From: DTGL01 sp038895395
GTDB lineage: Archaea > Iainarchaeota > Iainarchaeia > Iainarchaeales > DTGL01
Assembly: GCA_038895395.1 (NCBI GenBank)
Contig: JAWANJ010000004.1
Coordinates: 1 to 35,174 of the forward strand
DNA length: 35,174 nt
Direction: 5' to 3'
In this document: in pieces, positions 23,084-30,172 of the stretch
How positions within the stretch are numbered: the stretch's first letter is position 1
Layout of the letters: every line of letters begins with the position of its first letter
Notes under the pieces: generated by a model
What the model was told of the DNA's origin: nothing
What the model saw: only the letters and a program-made list of their open reading frames with translations
Database searches by the model: none
Made by a program: the position numbers and the translations under genes

Positions 23084-23605
23084 ATGATGATCATAACGTT
23101 GAATTCGTTGCCTGGAAGCAATGTTGAAGAAATAAGTAAACTTTTGGCATTGCAACTTGGCATGAAGTATCTTCCAAAGGAGGTATTGATTGAAAAGGTT
23201 TCAAAAAAACATGGAAAAAAGGAGGTTGTTGAAAAGATGATGCAAGAGGAAAGTTTTGCAGAAACTCTCAGAGATGTGATCAAACAAGAATCACGAAACG
23301 CGCATGTAATACTAGATTGGCCCATAGCTTGTTGGGTTGCTGAAAGCCAAGTGAAGGTATTTCTTTACTCTTCTCAAAAGACAAGGGCTGAAAAGTTGAC
23401 CATTAAAGAAAAAATTCCGATAGGTGCTGCTAGGGAAAAACTTATCAGGGAAGAAGATGAGCTTAAAGCAAATCTCCTATCACTTTTAGGGGTCAATATA
23501 TTTGATGCCAAAAACTTTGACCTTGCAATCAACACTGATAAACTAAACCAACAAGATGTTGCAGCCGTTATTATAAAGTATCTTAAGGGCATTAAGATGA
23601 AGTGA
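23084..23605 (+). CDS. Archaeal cytidylate-kinase homologue lacking catalytic residues (probable pseudokinase)
   Basis: Position between eL34 and eL14, length (173 residues) and pattern identify the archaeal CMP-kinase family: MIITLNSLPGS at the start, KLLALQLGMKYL, VILDWPIACW, and a C-terminal LLGVNIFDAKNFDLAINTDK that matches the family's YGIDI-DLSIYDLVINT end. The active site, however, is gone. The P-loop GPPGSGTTT of the family is SLPGSNVEE here. The arginine of the E-x-R-LAGW strand is lost (DWPIACW), and the lid arginines (RRIAKRE) are replaced (EKLTIKE). It is unlikely to be an active kinase. A structural or regulatory role linked to ribosomes is inference. ATG 23087 is an equal start choice. 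Confidence 0.75.
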   Translation: MMIITLNSLPGSNVEEISKLLALQLGMKYLPKEVLIEKVSKKHGKKEVVEKMMQEESFAETLRDVIKQESRNAHVILDWPIACWVAESQVKVFLYSSQKTRAEKLTIKEKIPIGAAREKLIREEDELKANLLSLLGVNIFDAKNFDLAINTDKLNQQDVAAVIIKYLKGIKMK

Positions 23606-23615
23606 AGGTGGCTAT

Positions 23616-23846
23616 ATGGCAATAGAACCAGGAAGAATTTGTTATAAAACAAGAGGCCGTAAAGCTGGTGAAAAGGTAGTTGTAATAGAAGTTGAAGGCA
23701 ACTTTGCACATATAATTGGAAAACGTAATAAAAAGGAAAGATGCAATATAAGGCATCTTTTCCCATCTAAAGAAAAGATTGATATTAAAAACAAATCACA
23801 GGAAGAAATAGTAAAAATGTTAAAGAAGGGCGAGACCAATGAGTGA
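23616..23846 (+). CDS. rpl14e: Ribosomal protein eL14
   Basis: This 76-residue protein has the KOW-type start IEPGRICYKTRGRKAGEKVVVIE, then RNKKERCNIRHLFPSKEKI, as in archaeal L14e. GGTGG lies before the ATG. The last 8 nt overlap uS13. In other archaea cbf5 often follows, but it is absent here. Confidence 0.93.
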   Translation: MAIEPGRICYKTRGRKAGEKVVVIEVEGNFAHIIGKRNKKERCNIRHLFPSKEKIDIKNKSQEEIVKMLKKGETNE

Positions 23847-24423
23847 AAAAAAAGAAACAAAAGAAAAAACGGTTGCTAGCAAAGAACACAGCAAGGAACA
23901 AGTTAAGAAGAAGGGAGACTCTAATATAAAGTATATTGTAAGGTTTTGCTCTGTTGATCTAGACGGTAATAAGCCAATATATCATGCACTAACTAAAATA
24001 AAAGGCATAGGCCACAACCTTGCAATGATATTTGCAAAGGCATTTGAAAGGGAGACAAACATTAGCCATGATGAAAAAATAGGAGCACTTACTGAGGAAC
24101 AGCTTTCTAAACTGGAGGCCATAGTTACAAACCCCGAAAAGGCAGGTATTCCAGAGTGGTGTTTGAACAGAAGAAAAAATTTTTACACTGGTGAATCTGA
24201 GCATAAACTTATGGGAGATCTTGACTTTGCTGTTAGAGAAGACATTAAGAGACTCAATGTGATAAAAAGCTACAGAGGATTAAGACATGCTTGGGGTCTA
24301 CCAGTAAGAGGTCAAAGAACAAAAAGTACTCATAGAGGAAAAGGTACTATTGTGGGAGTAATAAAGAAGGAAGTTAAAACAGCATCTAGCCAGAAGAAAG
24401 GCGAATCAAAAAGTGGTAAGTAA
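23839..24423 (+). CDS. rps13: Ribosomal protein uS13 with an N-terminal extension
   Basis: uS13 forms intersubunit bridges in the head. The core starts near residue 29 (IKYIVRFCSVDLDGNKPIYH) with the helix-two-turn-helix ALTKIKGIGHNLAMIFAKAF, RRKNFYTGESEHKLMGDLDF and the C-terminal SYRGLRHAWGLPVRGQRTKS, all typical. About 28 lysine/glutamate-rich residues precede it, and a lysine-serine tail follows (194 residues in all, somewhat long). It overlaps eL14 by 8 nt. Confidence 0.96.
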   Translation: MSEKKETKEKTVASKEHSKEQVKKKGDSNIKYIVRFCSVDLDGNKPIYHALTKIKGIGHNLAMIFAKAFERETNISHDEKIGALTEEQLSKLEAIVTNPEKAGIPEWCLNRRKNFYTGESEHKLMGDLDFAVREDIKRLNVIKSYRGLRHAWGLPVRGQRTKSTHRGKGTIVGVIKKEVKTASSQKKGESKSGK

Positions 24424-24437
24424 AAATAGGTGTTTAG

Positions 24438-24974
24438 ATGGGAGATCCTAGAAAACTTAAAAATAAGTTTGAAAGGCCCAGAAAACCTTGGGTAAAAGAC
24501 GAAATATTGCTAAGGAAAGAACTTTGCGAAAAATATGGCCTAAAGAACAAGAGAGAATTATGGATTATAGAGGCATATCTTAAGCGAAAACGAGCTGTTG
24601 CAAGAAAGCTATTGGCGGTACCTGTAGAAGAAAGAACTAAAAAATTGAGGGAATTGGTTGATAGTTTAGAAAAAATTGGGCTTTTAAAGAAAGACGCAAC
24701 AATTGATGATGTGCTTAGCATAAAGATAGAAAGCTTACTTGAAAGAAGGCTCCAGACCATAGTGTGGAGAAAAGGTCTTGCCAGAACCATAAAACAAGCC
24801 AGGCAGTTAGTAACTCATGGACATATAAGCGTAAATGGTCGTATTGTGAATATACCTGGTTACTTAGTACCAAAAAGTGAAGAAAATACAATTAGATTTG
24901 CTGACCCATCTATGGAAGAAAAGGTAATGGCTCCTGAGGCAAAAAGTAAGACAAGGGGTGACTCAAATGAGTGA
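24438..24974 (+). CDS. rps4: Ribosomal protein uS4
   Basis: uS4 is a primary 16S rRNA binder. The 178 residues begin GDPRKLKNKFERPRKPW, continue KYGLKNKRELWIIEAYLKR, and carry the S4 RNA-binding domain with RRLQTIVWRKGLARTIKQAR and LVTHGHISVNGRIVNIPGYL. No zinc knuckle is present, as in archaeal S4. The end overlaps uS11 by 8 nt. Confidence 0.96.
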   Translation: MGDPRKLKNKFERPRKPWVKDEILLRKELCEKYGLKNKRELWIIEAYLKRKRAVARKLLAVPVEERTKKLRELVDSLEKIGLLKKDATIDDVLSIKIESLLERRLQTIVWRKGLARTIKQARQLVTHGHISVNGRIVNIPGYLVPKSEENTIRFADPSMEEKVMAPEAKSKTRGDSNE

Positions 24975-25356
24975 AAAGGAAAGAGAGGGGATTGTTCACA
25001 TATACTCATCACCAAACAATGTATTGATGCTCTTAACAGACATCACAGGGGCTGAAACACTTGCAAAGTGCACTGGTGGTATGGTTGAAAAGGCTGACCA
25101 TAAGAAAGGCACTCCTTACACAGCAATGAAAGTAGCTGAAAACATTGCACAAAAGGCACGCGAACTTGGAATTACAACTGTAACTGTTAGAGTTAGAGGA
25201 CCGGGTGGAAATAAAAGCTTGGCTCCAGGCAAAGGCAGTGAAGCTGCAATAAGAAGCCTTACAAGAAATGGGCTTCAAATAAAACATATCGAAAATGTAA
25301 CGCCAATTCCACACGATGGTTGTCGCAAAAAGAAAAAATTTAGAAAGAAGAAGTGA
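24967..25356 (+). CDS. rps11: Ribosomal protein uS11
   Basis: uS11 lies on the platform near the mRNA exit. The 129 residues have IVHIYSSPNNVLMLLTDITG, MKVAENIAQKARELGITTV, VRGPGGNKSLAPGKGSEAAI and the C-terminal PIPHDGCRKKKKFRKKK. GTG 24958 is part of the SD; GGTGA is 5 nt before ATG 24967. The order S13-S4-S11-RpoD is universal in archaea. Confidence 0.97.
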   Translation: MSEKEREGIVHIYSSPNNVLMLLTDITGAETLAKCTGGMVEKADHKKGTPYTAMKVAENIAQKARELGITTVTVRVRGPGGNKSLAPGKGSEAAIRSLTRNGLQIKHIENVTPIPHDGCRKKKKFRKKK

Positions 25357-25366
25357 GGTTTTCTAC

Positions 25367-26116
25367 ATGAATGTAAAAAAAATATTTGGTGACGAAAAGT
25401 CATGTACGCTTAAAATTACTGGGGCGAACATAAAATTAATGAATGCAATAAGAAGGGCTGCAATGAGCAATGTTGCGGTTCTTGCAATAGAGGATATCTC
25501 TATACACAAAAACACTTCTGTGTTATTTGATGAATATATTGCAGCAAGGCTTGCTTTGCTTCCAATAAAGGCAGACCCAAAAGTTTATAAAAAAGGTGAC
25601 AAGGTCAAACTTGTTTTAAAGGAGAAGGGACCAAAGGTGGTTACAAGTTCAGATATAAAATGTTCCGACCCCAACATAGAAATTGTTCCAAAAAATGTAC
25701 CAATAGTTAAGCTAAAAGAGGGACAACAGATATTCTTCGAGATGGATGCTGTAGCCAACGTTGGCCAAGAGCACGCAAAATGGCAACCTGCTTTAATATC
25801 TTACAATGAGTGGCCTGAAATTAAAGGAAATGTGGATGAAAAAACTGCCAAAAATATTATTAATGCCTGTCCTAAAAAAATATTGGAATACAAAGCTGGA
25901 AAGATTTTGATAGAAAAACCCGGGGAATGTGATTTGTGCTTTTGTTGTGAAGAAGCTAGTGATGGAAAGATTAAATTAGAATTATCTAAAAACACCTTCG
26001 TACTTAGGATTGAAACATATGGTGCCTTAACACCAATGCAAGTATTAGAAAAAGCAATTGAAGCCTTAAAAGAGAGGTGTGAAAGTTTTGATGAGGAGCT
26101 AAAAAAGATTAAATGA
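25367..26116 (+). CDS. rpoD: DNA-directed RNA polymerase subunit D, Fe-S cluster type
   Basis: Subunit D is the archaeal counterpart of the alpha N-terminal domain and assembles with L, N and P. The 249-residue protein has LKITGANIKLMNAIRRAAMS, the EDISIHKNTSVLFDEYIAARLALLP dimer region (shown in parts at 42-66), and a ferredoxin-like insert with Cys168, Cys188, Cys191 and Cys194 (C-x19-C-x2-C-x2-C), a spacing expected to bind a 4Fe-4S or 3Fe-4S cluster. Upstream in-frame residues lie within uS11. The stop is 1 nt before the tRNA. Confidence 0.96.
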   Translation: MNVKKIFGDEKSCTLKITGANIKLMNAIRRAAMSNVAVLAIEDISIHKNTSVLFDEYIAARLALLPIKADPKVYKKGDKVKLVLKEKGPKVVTSSDIKCSDPNIEIVPKNVPIVKLKEGQQIFFEMDAVANVGQEHAKWQPALISYNEWPEIKGNVDEKTAKNIINACPKKILEYKAGKILIEKPGECDLCFCCEEASDGKIKLELSKNTFVLRIETYGALTPMQVLEKAIEALKERCESFDEELKKIK

Positions 26117-26117
26117 T

Positions 26118-26226
26118 GCAGGAGTGCCCGAGCGGCCAAAGGGGCAGGACTTAAGAGCCCAAGAGCCCCTTGGCTTAGAGATCCTGTGGCTTAGTGCCTT
26201 CGGCGGTTCGAATCCGCCCTCCTGCA
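26118..26226 (+). tRNA. tRNA-Leu (anticodon UAA) with a 25-nt intron
   Basis: The acceptor stem GCAGGAG (26118-26124) pairs with CTCCTGC (26219-26225), followed by discriminator A. The D arm is CCC-GAGCGGCCAAA-GGG. The anticodon stem is CAGGA (26145-26149) with TCCTG (26182-26186). The anticodon TAA is at 26152-26154. The T arm is GGCGG-TTCGAAT-CCGCC, and a long class II variable arm GGC-TTAGT-GCC suits leucine. Removing 25 nt gives an 84-nt tRNA with a normal CTTAAGA loop. CCA is not encoded. The gene is embedded between rpoD and eL18 and must be cut from the polycistron. A tRNA-Leu before L18e-L13-S9 is also known in haloarchaea. Confidence 0.95.
26156..26180 (+). other. tRNA-Leu intron at the canonical 37/38 position
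   Basis: The intron folds back through GCC/GGC and AAG/CTT pairs with one bulged C and an AGCCC loop. Because AGA repeats at both edges, the exact junction may slide by up to three bases; 37/38 is assigned by convention. The surrounding fold resembles a bulge-helix-bulge, with one T-T mismatch in the central helix when cut at 37/38. Confidence 0.75.
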
Positions 26227-26249
26227 TTGGAAATAAGCAAAGTGATATT

Positions 26250-26606
26250 ATGAACAAAAAGCAAAGTACCCAAAAACTTATAATGGATTTAAAGATGAAA
26301 TCTAAAACGGATAAACAGAAAATATGGAAAAGCATAGCAAAAAGACTTGAAACACCCAGGCGCGTACCCACGGTGGTCAACTTAGATAAACTAGAAAAGA
26401 TGAGCAAAAGGTTTGGCAAAAAGATATTTGTAGTTCCAGGCAAGGTTCTTGGAAAAGGAATGTTAACAACCCCTACTGAGGTCATCGCTTTTAATTTTAG
26501 TGCAAGCGCTAAGAGAAAGATCATTGAAGCTGGTGGCTCTGCAAAACCTTTAAGTGAAATTCTAACAAAAAAATTTGAGGGGAAAGATCTAGTAATTGTG
26601 AAATAG
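26250..26606 (+). CDS. rpl18e: Ribosomal protein eL18
   Basis: The 118-residue protein contains STQKLIMDLKMKSKTDKQ, IWKSIAKRLETPRRVPTVVN, KIFVVPGKVLGKGMLTTPTE and ASAKRKIIEAGGSAKPLSEI, typical archaeal L18e. The frame is open upstream into the tRNA, but that part is not protein-coding. ATG 26250 follows AGTGA (26241-26245) by 4 nt. It opens the L18e-L13-S9-RpoN set. Confidence 0.95.
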   Translation: MNKKQSTQKLIMDLKMKSKTDKQKIWKSIAKRLETPRRVPTVVNLDKLEKMSKRFGKKIFVVPGKVLGKGMLTTPTEVIAFNFSASAKRKIIEAGGSAKPLSEILTKKFEGKDLVIVK

Positions 26607-26614
26607 GTGAATAT

Positions 26615-27040
26615 ATGAGCACTGTAATAGATGCTAAAGACCATGTTGTTGGAAGACTATCCAGCATAGTGGCTCAAAGGTTGCTGCTAGGAGAAAAAAT
26701 AGATATAATCAACGCGGAAAAAGCAATTGTGATAGGCAAAGGAGATGTTGTTGTTGAAAGATGGTTAAGGAGGATTAACCTTACAAGGAAAGGGAATCCA
26801 GAATTTGGGCCTAAGTTCCCAAAAATGCCTGATAAAATACTTAAAAATGCAATAGCAGGCATGGTGCCAAAAAAAACAGCTCGTGGAAAGAAGGCGTTAA
26901 AAAGGGTGAGGGTTTTCATAGGCACACCGGAAGGCATAGATTTAAGCAAGGTTGAAACTATAAGAATAGCAAAGTACAATGGCAAAGAAGCTGCCATAAC
27001 TTTAGAGGAACTGTGTAAAAGATTAGGTGCGAAGTGGTAA
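26615..27040 (+). CDS. rpl13: Ribosomal protein uL13
   Basis: The 141-residue protein begins TVIDAKDHVVGRLSSIVAQR and has the archaeal KGDVVVERWLRRI, RGKKALKRVRVFIGTPEGID and a C-terminal ITLEELCKRLGAKW. GGTGA-ATAT-ATG at 26606-26617 sets the start. uS9 starts 2 nt after the stop. Confidence 0.96.
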   Translation: MSTVIDAKDHVVGRLSSIVAQRLLLGEKIDIINAEKAIVIGKGDVVVERWLRRINLTRKGNPEFGPKFPKMPDKILKNAIAGMVPKKTARGKKALKRVRVFIGTPEGIDLSKVETIRIAKYNGKEAAITLEELCKRLGAKW

Positions 27041-27042
27041 AT

Positions 27043-27456
27043 ATGAGCAGAAAGGTGAAAAAAACCCAAATCATAGTTGCAAAGAAAAAATGTGCTGTTG
27101 CTAGGGCAATAATAAAAGAAGGCTGTGGAAAAGTAACTATTAACAGAAGGAATTTAAACACAATTGAACCAAAGTATGTCCGAATGTTTATTGAAGAACC
27201 AATTGCATTAGCTGGAGACATTGCAAAAAAATTTGACATATCGATAAGATGTTCTGGCGGTGGTGCGATAGCACAGGCTGTATGTGCTAGAAGTGCTATT
27301 GCAAAGGCTATTGTAAGGTATACTAAAGATAAAAATTTGGAGAAAAAGTTTAAGCAGTATGACCGCCTTTTATTAATCGATGACCCAAGAAGAAAAGAAA
27401 CGAAAAAGCCACTTGGAAAAGGTGCAAGAAAGAAGAGACAAAAAACAAAAAGGTGA
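27043..27456 (+). CDS. rps9: Ribosomal protein uS9
   Basis: uS9 reaches the P-site tRNA with its C-terminal tail. The 137 residues include KKKCAVARAIIKEGCGKVTI, the GGAIAQAVCARSAIAKAIV helix region and the conserved basic end KGARKKRQKTKR (most often KKRQKSYR or KPQFSKR in relatives). GTG 27034 lies in uL13; ATG 27043 is used. Confidence 0.96.
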   Translation: MSRKVKKTQIIVAKKKCAVARAIIKEGCGKVTINRRNLNTIEPKYVRMFIEEPIALAGDIAKKFDISIRCSGGGAIAQAVCARSAIAKAIVRYTKDKNLEKKFKQYDRLLLIDDPRRKETKKPLGKGARKKRQKTKR

Positions 27457-27461
27457 TCTTT

Positions 27462-27656
27462 ATGATGATTCCGGTTAGATGTTTTAGCTGTGGAAGTGTG
27501 GTTGGAGATTTATACGCCAGGTTTAGTGAGGAAATCAAGAAAGGTAGAAATCCAAAAGAGGTGCTTGATGAACTGGGAGTAAAAAGATATTGCTGCAGAA
27601 GGATGCTTTTAACGCATGTTGAGGTTATAGATGATCTGATGAAATTTTCAGTATAA
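27462..27656 (+). CDS. rpoN: DNA-directed RNA polymerase subunit N
   Basis: Subunit N (Rpb10-like) is a small zinc protein in the D-L-N-P platform. The 64-residue protein has MIPVRCFSCGSVVGDLY, zinc ligands Cys7, Cys10, Cys44 and Cys45, and the RYCCRRMLLTHVEVIDDL end. Two ATGs (27462, 27465) are possible; GGTGA is 5 nt before the first. rpoK and enolase, which follow in many archaea, are not here. Confidence 0.96.
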   Translation: MMIPVRCFSCGSVVGDLYARFSEEIKKGRNPKEVLDELGVKRYCCRRMLLTHVEVIDDLMKFSV

Positions 27657-27677
27657 TAAAGAAACAGTGGTGAGAAC

Positions 27678-28328
27678 TTGGTAAGCAAAACATTGATTTC
27701 GGCAAAGGATTATCTTCAAGCTGGAGTGCATATTGGGGCAAAATATAAAAGTGAGGGTATGCGAAGGTTTATATTTAAGAAAAGGCCTGACAGATTGAAG
27801 GTTTTAGATATTAGTACAATTGATGAAAGACTAAGGATTGCGAGCAAATTCATAGCATTGTTTGAGCCAGAAAAAATAGCAGTAGTCTCCCAAAAAGAGT
27901 ATGGTCAAATACCAGTAAAAAAATTTGCAGAAGTTATAGGCGCTAAAGCCATTACTGGTCGATACATTCCTGGAACTTTGACAAATCCGCAAGTGCGAGG
28001 TTTTTTTGAACCAAAATTGGTGATTATAACGGACCCTAATGCAGACAGTCAAGCACTTATGGAAGCTGCAAAGCAACATTGCGTTATAGTGGCGCTTTGT
28101 AGCACAGATAACAATACTGAGTTTGTTGACTTTATAATTCCATGTAATAATAAGGGTAAGAAAAGCTTGGCTTTGGTTTATTGGCTATTGGCAAGAGAAA
28201 TAATCAAGGTTAAAGGGCTAACAAAAAAAGACAAACCTTTCAACTTGAAGGTTGAAGATTTTGAATTCAAGCAAAAGGATATGCCAGAAAAAGATGCTCA
28301 AGAGGAAACAAAAAAACAAGAAAGTTAA
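27678..28328 (+). CDS. rps2: Ribosomal protein uS2 (TTG start)
   Basis: uS2 is a late-assembling small-subunit protein. The 216 residues contain YLQAGVHIGAKYKSEGMRRF, a VLDISTIDERLRIASKFI helix, GRYIPGTLTNPQVRGFFEPK, VIITDPNADSQALMEAA and STDNNTEFVDFIIPCNNKGK, all typical of archaeal S2/SA. The TTG at 27678 follows GGTGA-GAAC exactly, with no ATG nearby. A charged tail of about 20 residues ends the protein. Confidence 0.95.
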   Translation: MVSKTLISAKDYLQAGVHIGAKYKSEGMRRFIFKKRPDRLKVLDISTIDERLRIASKFIALFEPEKIAVVSQKEYGQIPVKKFAEVIGAKAITGRYIPGTLTNPQVRGFFEPKLVIITDPNADSQALMEAAKQHCVIVALCSTDNNTEFVDFIIPCNNKGKKSLALVYWLLAREIIKVKGLTKKDKPFNLKVEDFEFKQKDMPEKDAQEETKKQES

Positions 28329-28349
28329 AATTTTTGCTTACATAATTGG

Positions 28350-28362
28350 TTTTTTTGTTTTT
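28350..28362 (+). terminator. T-rich tract after uS2
   Basis: A run of seven T, a G and five more T follows the uS2 stop by about 20 nt. Archaeal polymerase often terminates in such tracts on the sense strand. A separate TATA element follows it. Confidence 0.45.
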
Positions 28363-28381
28363 AGACTTTAAATAAAAAATA

Positions 28382-28389
28382 ATTTAATT
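28382..28389 (+). promoter_or_regulatory. TATA-like element before the MEMO-family gene
   Basis: ATTTAATT is centred about 26 nt before ATG 28412 and no SD is present, consistent with a leaderless transcript. TTTAAATA at 28367-28374 is an alternative with a short leader. Confidence 0.4.
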
Positions 28390-28411
28390 ATGTTTTGAAC
28401 TATTTTTACAT

Positions 28412-29209
28412 ATGACACATAGAGAACCTGCGGTTTGTGGTCAGTTTTATCCAGCCGATAAAGAAGTCCTGAAAGAAACACTGGAAGAGCTATTTAAAGG
28501 CGTAAATTTTGAAGATAAAGCCCATGAGGCGATAGTTCCACATGCTGGTTACAGATATAGCGGCAAAACCGCTGCAAAAACAGTTGCTTTGCTTAAAAAA
28601 AATAAGACATTTGTTGTATTAAGCCCAAACCACACAGGAATTGGTTGTGACATAGCCATAAGTGAAAGCAACACGTGGGTAACCCCGCTTGGAAACATAA
28701 GGGTGAACTCCAATTTGGCCCAAAAAATAGCAAAAAGCGGGATTGCTGAATTTGACGATTCTGCACACATAGCAGAGCATTCTATAGAAGTGATTTTACC
28801 TTTTTTGCAGTATCGGTTTGGAGCAATTGATGTGGTGCCTATAACAATAGCAACTACCGACTTCAACATATTGAAAAAATTTGGTTTGGCTCTTTCTGAA
28901 ATATCAAAAAAAGAGCGTTTTGCCTTAATAGCTTCAAGCGATTTCTCTCATTTTGTACCTGAGAAGTATGCAAAAGAAAAGGATCTTTCAGCCATTCGAT
29001 TTATAGAGAAACTTGACGCTAAAGGTTTTTATGACGAAGTTATGGGAAAGAACTTGAGCATCTGTGGCTTAGCACCAATAACAAGCCTATTGGAATATTG
29101 CAAGAATGTTAATCGAAAAAAAGGTTTACTTGTGGAGTATACTACTTCTGCCAGAGCCACGGGGGATAAAAGCAACGTTGTGGGCTATGCGGGCATTATT
29201 TTTATTTAG
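28412..29209 (+). CDS. MEMO1-family protein (AmmeMemoRadiSam protein B)
   Basis: The 265-residue protein belongs to the MEMO family, a fold related to extradiol dioxygenases. Visible ligands and motifs are VPHAGYRYSG (His44), SPNHTG (His74), SAHIAEHSIEVILPFLQ (His119, His123), SSDFSHF (His180) and CGLAPI (Cys218), matching the His-His-Cys metal site of human MEMO1. In archaea it is often next to the AMMECR1 and radical-SAM partners, but neither is in this window. Its place after uS2 is conserved in euryarchaea. The exact reaction is not established. Confidence 0.93.
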   Translation: MTHREPAVCGQFYPADKEVLKETLEELFKGVNFEDKAHEAIVPHAGYRYSGKTAAKTVALLKKNKTFVVLSPNHTGIGCDIAISESNTWVTPLGNIRVNSNLAQKIAKSGIAEFDDSAHIAEHSIEVILPFLQYRFGAIDVVPITIATTDFNILKKFGLALSEISKKERFALIASSDFSHFVPEKYAKEKDLSAIRFIEKLDAKGFYDEVMGKNLSICGLAPITSLLEYCKNVNRKKGLLVEYTTSARATGDKSNVVGYAGIIFI

Positions 29210-29339
29210 ATTTCTGTAAAAATTCAGATTAACCTTTATTTTGCTTGTTTTTGTTTATATGTAAGAATTATAAATAATGAAGACATTATAATATAGGATT
29301 TTAATAATAAAAAAGTGCAAATGTAAACCCGGTGATAAC

Positions 29340-30086
29340 ATGAAAAAAGAAAATCTAATTATGCTTTTCCAAGAGCTGGGTTTAACAGAGTATGAGGCAA
29401 AAACATTGAGTGCTTTGACAAAGCTTAAAGAGGTCAAAGCACCAGAACTTTCCAGGATTGCAGAAGTTCCAAAAACGCGAATATATGATGTGCTTGATGA
29501 TCTAGCCAGTAAAAACTTAGTAATAAAACTTCAAGGTAGGCCAAAAAGATACATGGCAAAAGAACCTGAAGAGGTATTAAATATCCTTATTGAAGAAAAA
29601 AAGAAAAGTTTTGCAGAGTTGATAAACAATGCTGAAAAAGCAAAAGACACACTCAAAACAGCAAAAATTGCAGAAGATATAGGTACAAGAATATTAAGAG
29701 TTAAGGACAAAAATGATTTTATAAAAATGGTTGCTCTTGAACTTCAAAGTGCAGAAAACTCTGTTATGGGATTTGCAGAGGTTTTAGTAAAACATCAACC
29801 AGTAAAAAAAGTTATAAAAAATTTAAAAGAAAAAAATGTTCAAGTCAAGATACTTTACCCAAAAGCAAACGAGTTGGAAGATCTGCTTAAGCAAGGCATT
29901 GATATAAAACCAGCAAATCATGGAATGGAAGCATATATAGTAGACAACAAAAAACTCATAATAGCACTTACAGACCTAAAAAAAGAAGGGGAAGAGTACT
30001 GCTTTGCTGTGTGGAACAATGCGCCTCTTATAGAGCCATTAAGACAACATTTCGAAAGAAATTGGAGTGAAAACAAAAGCCAATAA
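29340..30086 (+). CDS. TrmB-family transcriptional regulator
   Basis: The 248 residues start with a winged helix-turn-helix of TrmB type: GLTEYEAKTLSALTKL at 14-29, ELSRIAEVPKTRIYDVLDDL at 36-55, and the wing GRPKRYMAKEPEEVL at 66-80. A short coiled coil (about 85-110) follows. The C-terminal domain (about 115-245) resembles the phospholipase-D-like sensor part of the family, without a clear catalytic HKD motif. TrmB proteins respond to sugars or other metabolites; the ligand here is unknown. GGTGA-TAAC-ATG sets the start, so unlike its neighbours it has a true leader. ATTATAA repeats at 29267 and 29285 in the leader could be an operator. Confidence 0.88.
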   Translation: MKKENLIMLFQELGLTEYEAKTLSALTKLKEVKAPELSRIAEVPKTRIYDVLDDLASKNLVIKLQGRPKRYMAKEPEEVLNILIEEKKKSFAELINNAEKAKDTLKTAKIAEDIGTRILRVKDKNDFIKMVALELQSAENSVMGFAEVLVKHQPVKKVIKNLKEKNVQVKILYPKANELEDLLKQGIDIKPANHGMEAYIVDNKKLIIALTDLKKEGEEYCFAVWNNAPLIEPLRQHFERNWSENKSQ

Positions 30087-30140
30087 ATTTTTTGTAATAT
30101 GCAAGATTGCTGAAAAATGCTATAATGCTATTTTTGTCAT

Positions 30141-30149
30141 AATTTAAAA
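30141..30149 (+). promoter_or_regulatory. TATA-like element before gltX
   Basis: AATTTAAAA lies about 27 nt before ATG 30173, and there is no SD, suggesting a leaderless mRNA. The stronger-looking TATATAAAT at 30154-30162 is too close to the ATG to serve it. Confidence 0.4.
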
Positions 30150-30172
30150 ACATTCCTATATAAATTGCATAT

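Noticed and set aside
26124..26249. Protein-coding N-terminal extension of eL18 across the tRNA
   Set aside because: The frame is open, but the bases form a complete tRNA-Leu; the extra residues do not resemble eL18 and ATG 26250 has its own SD.
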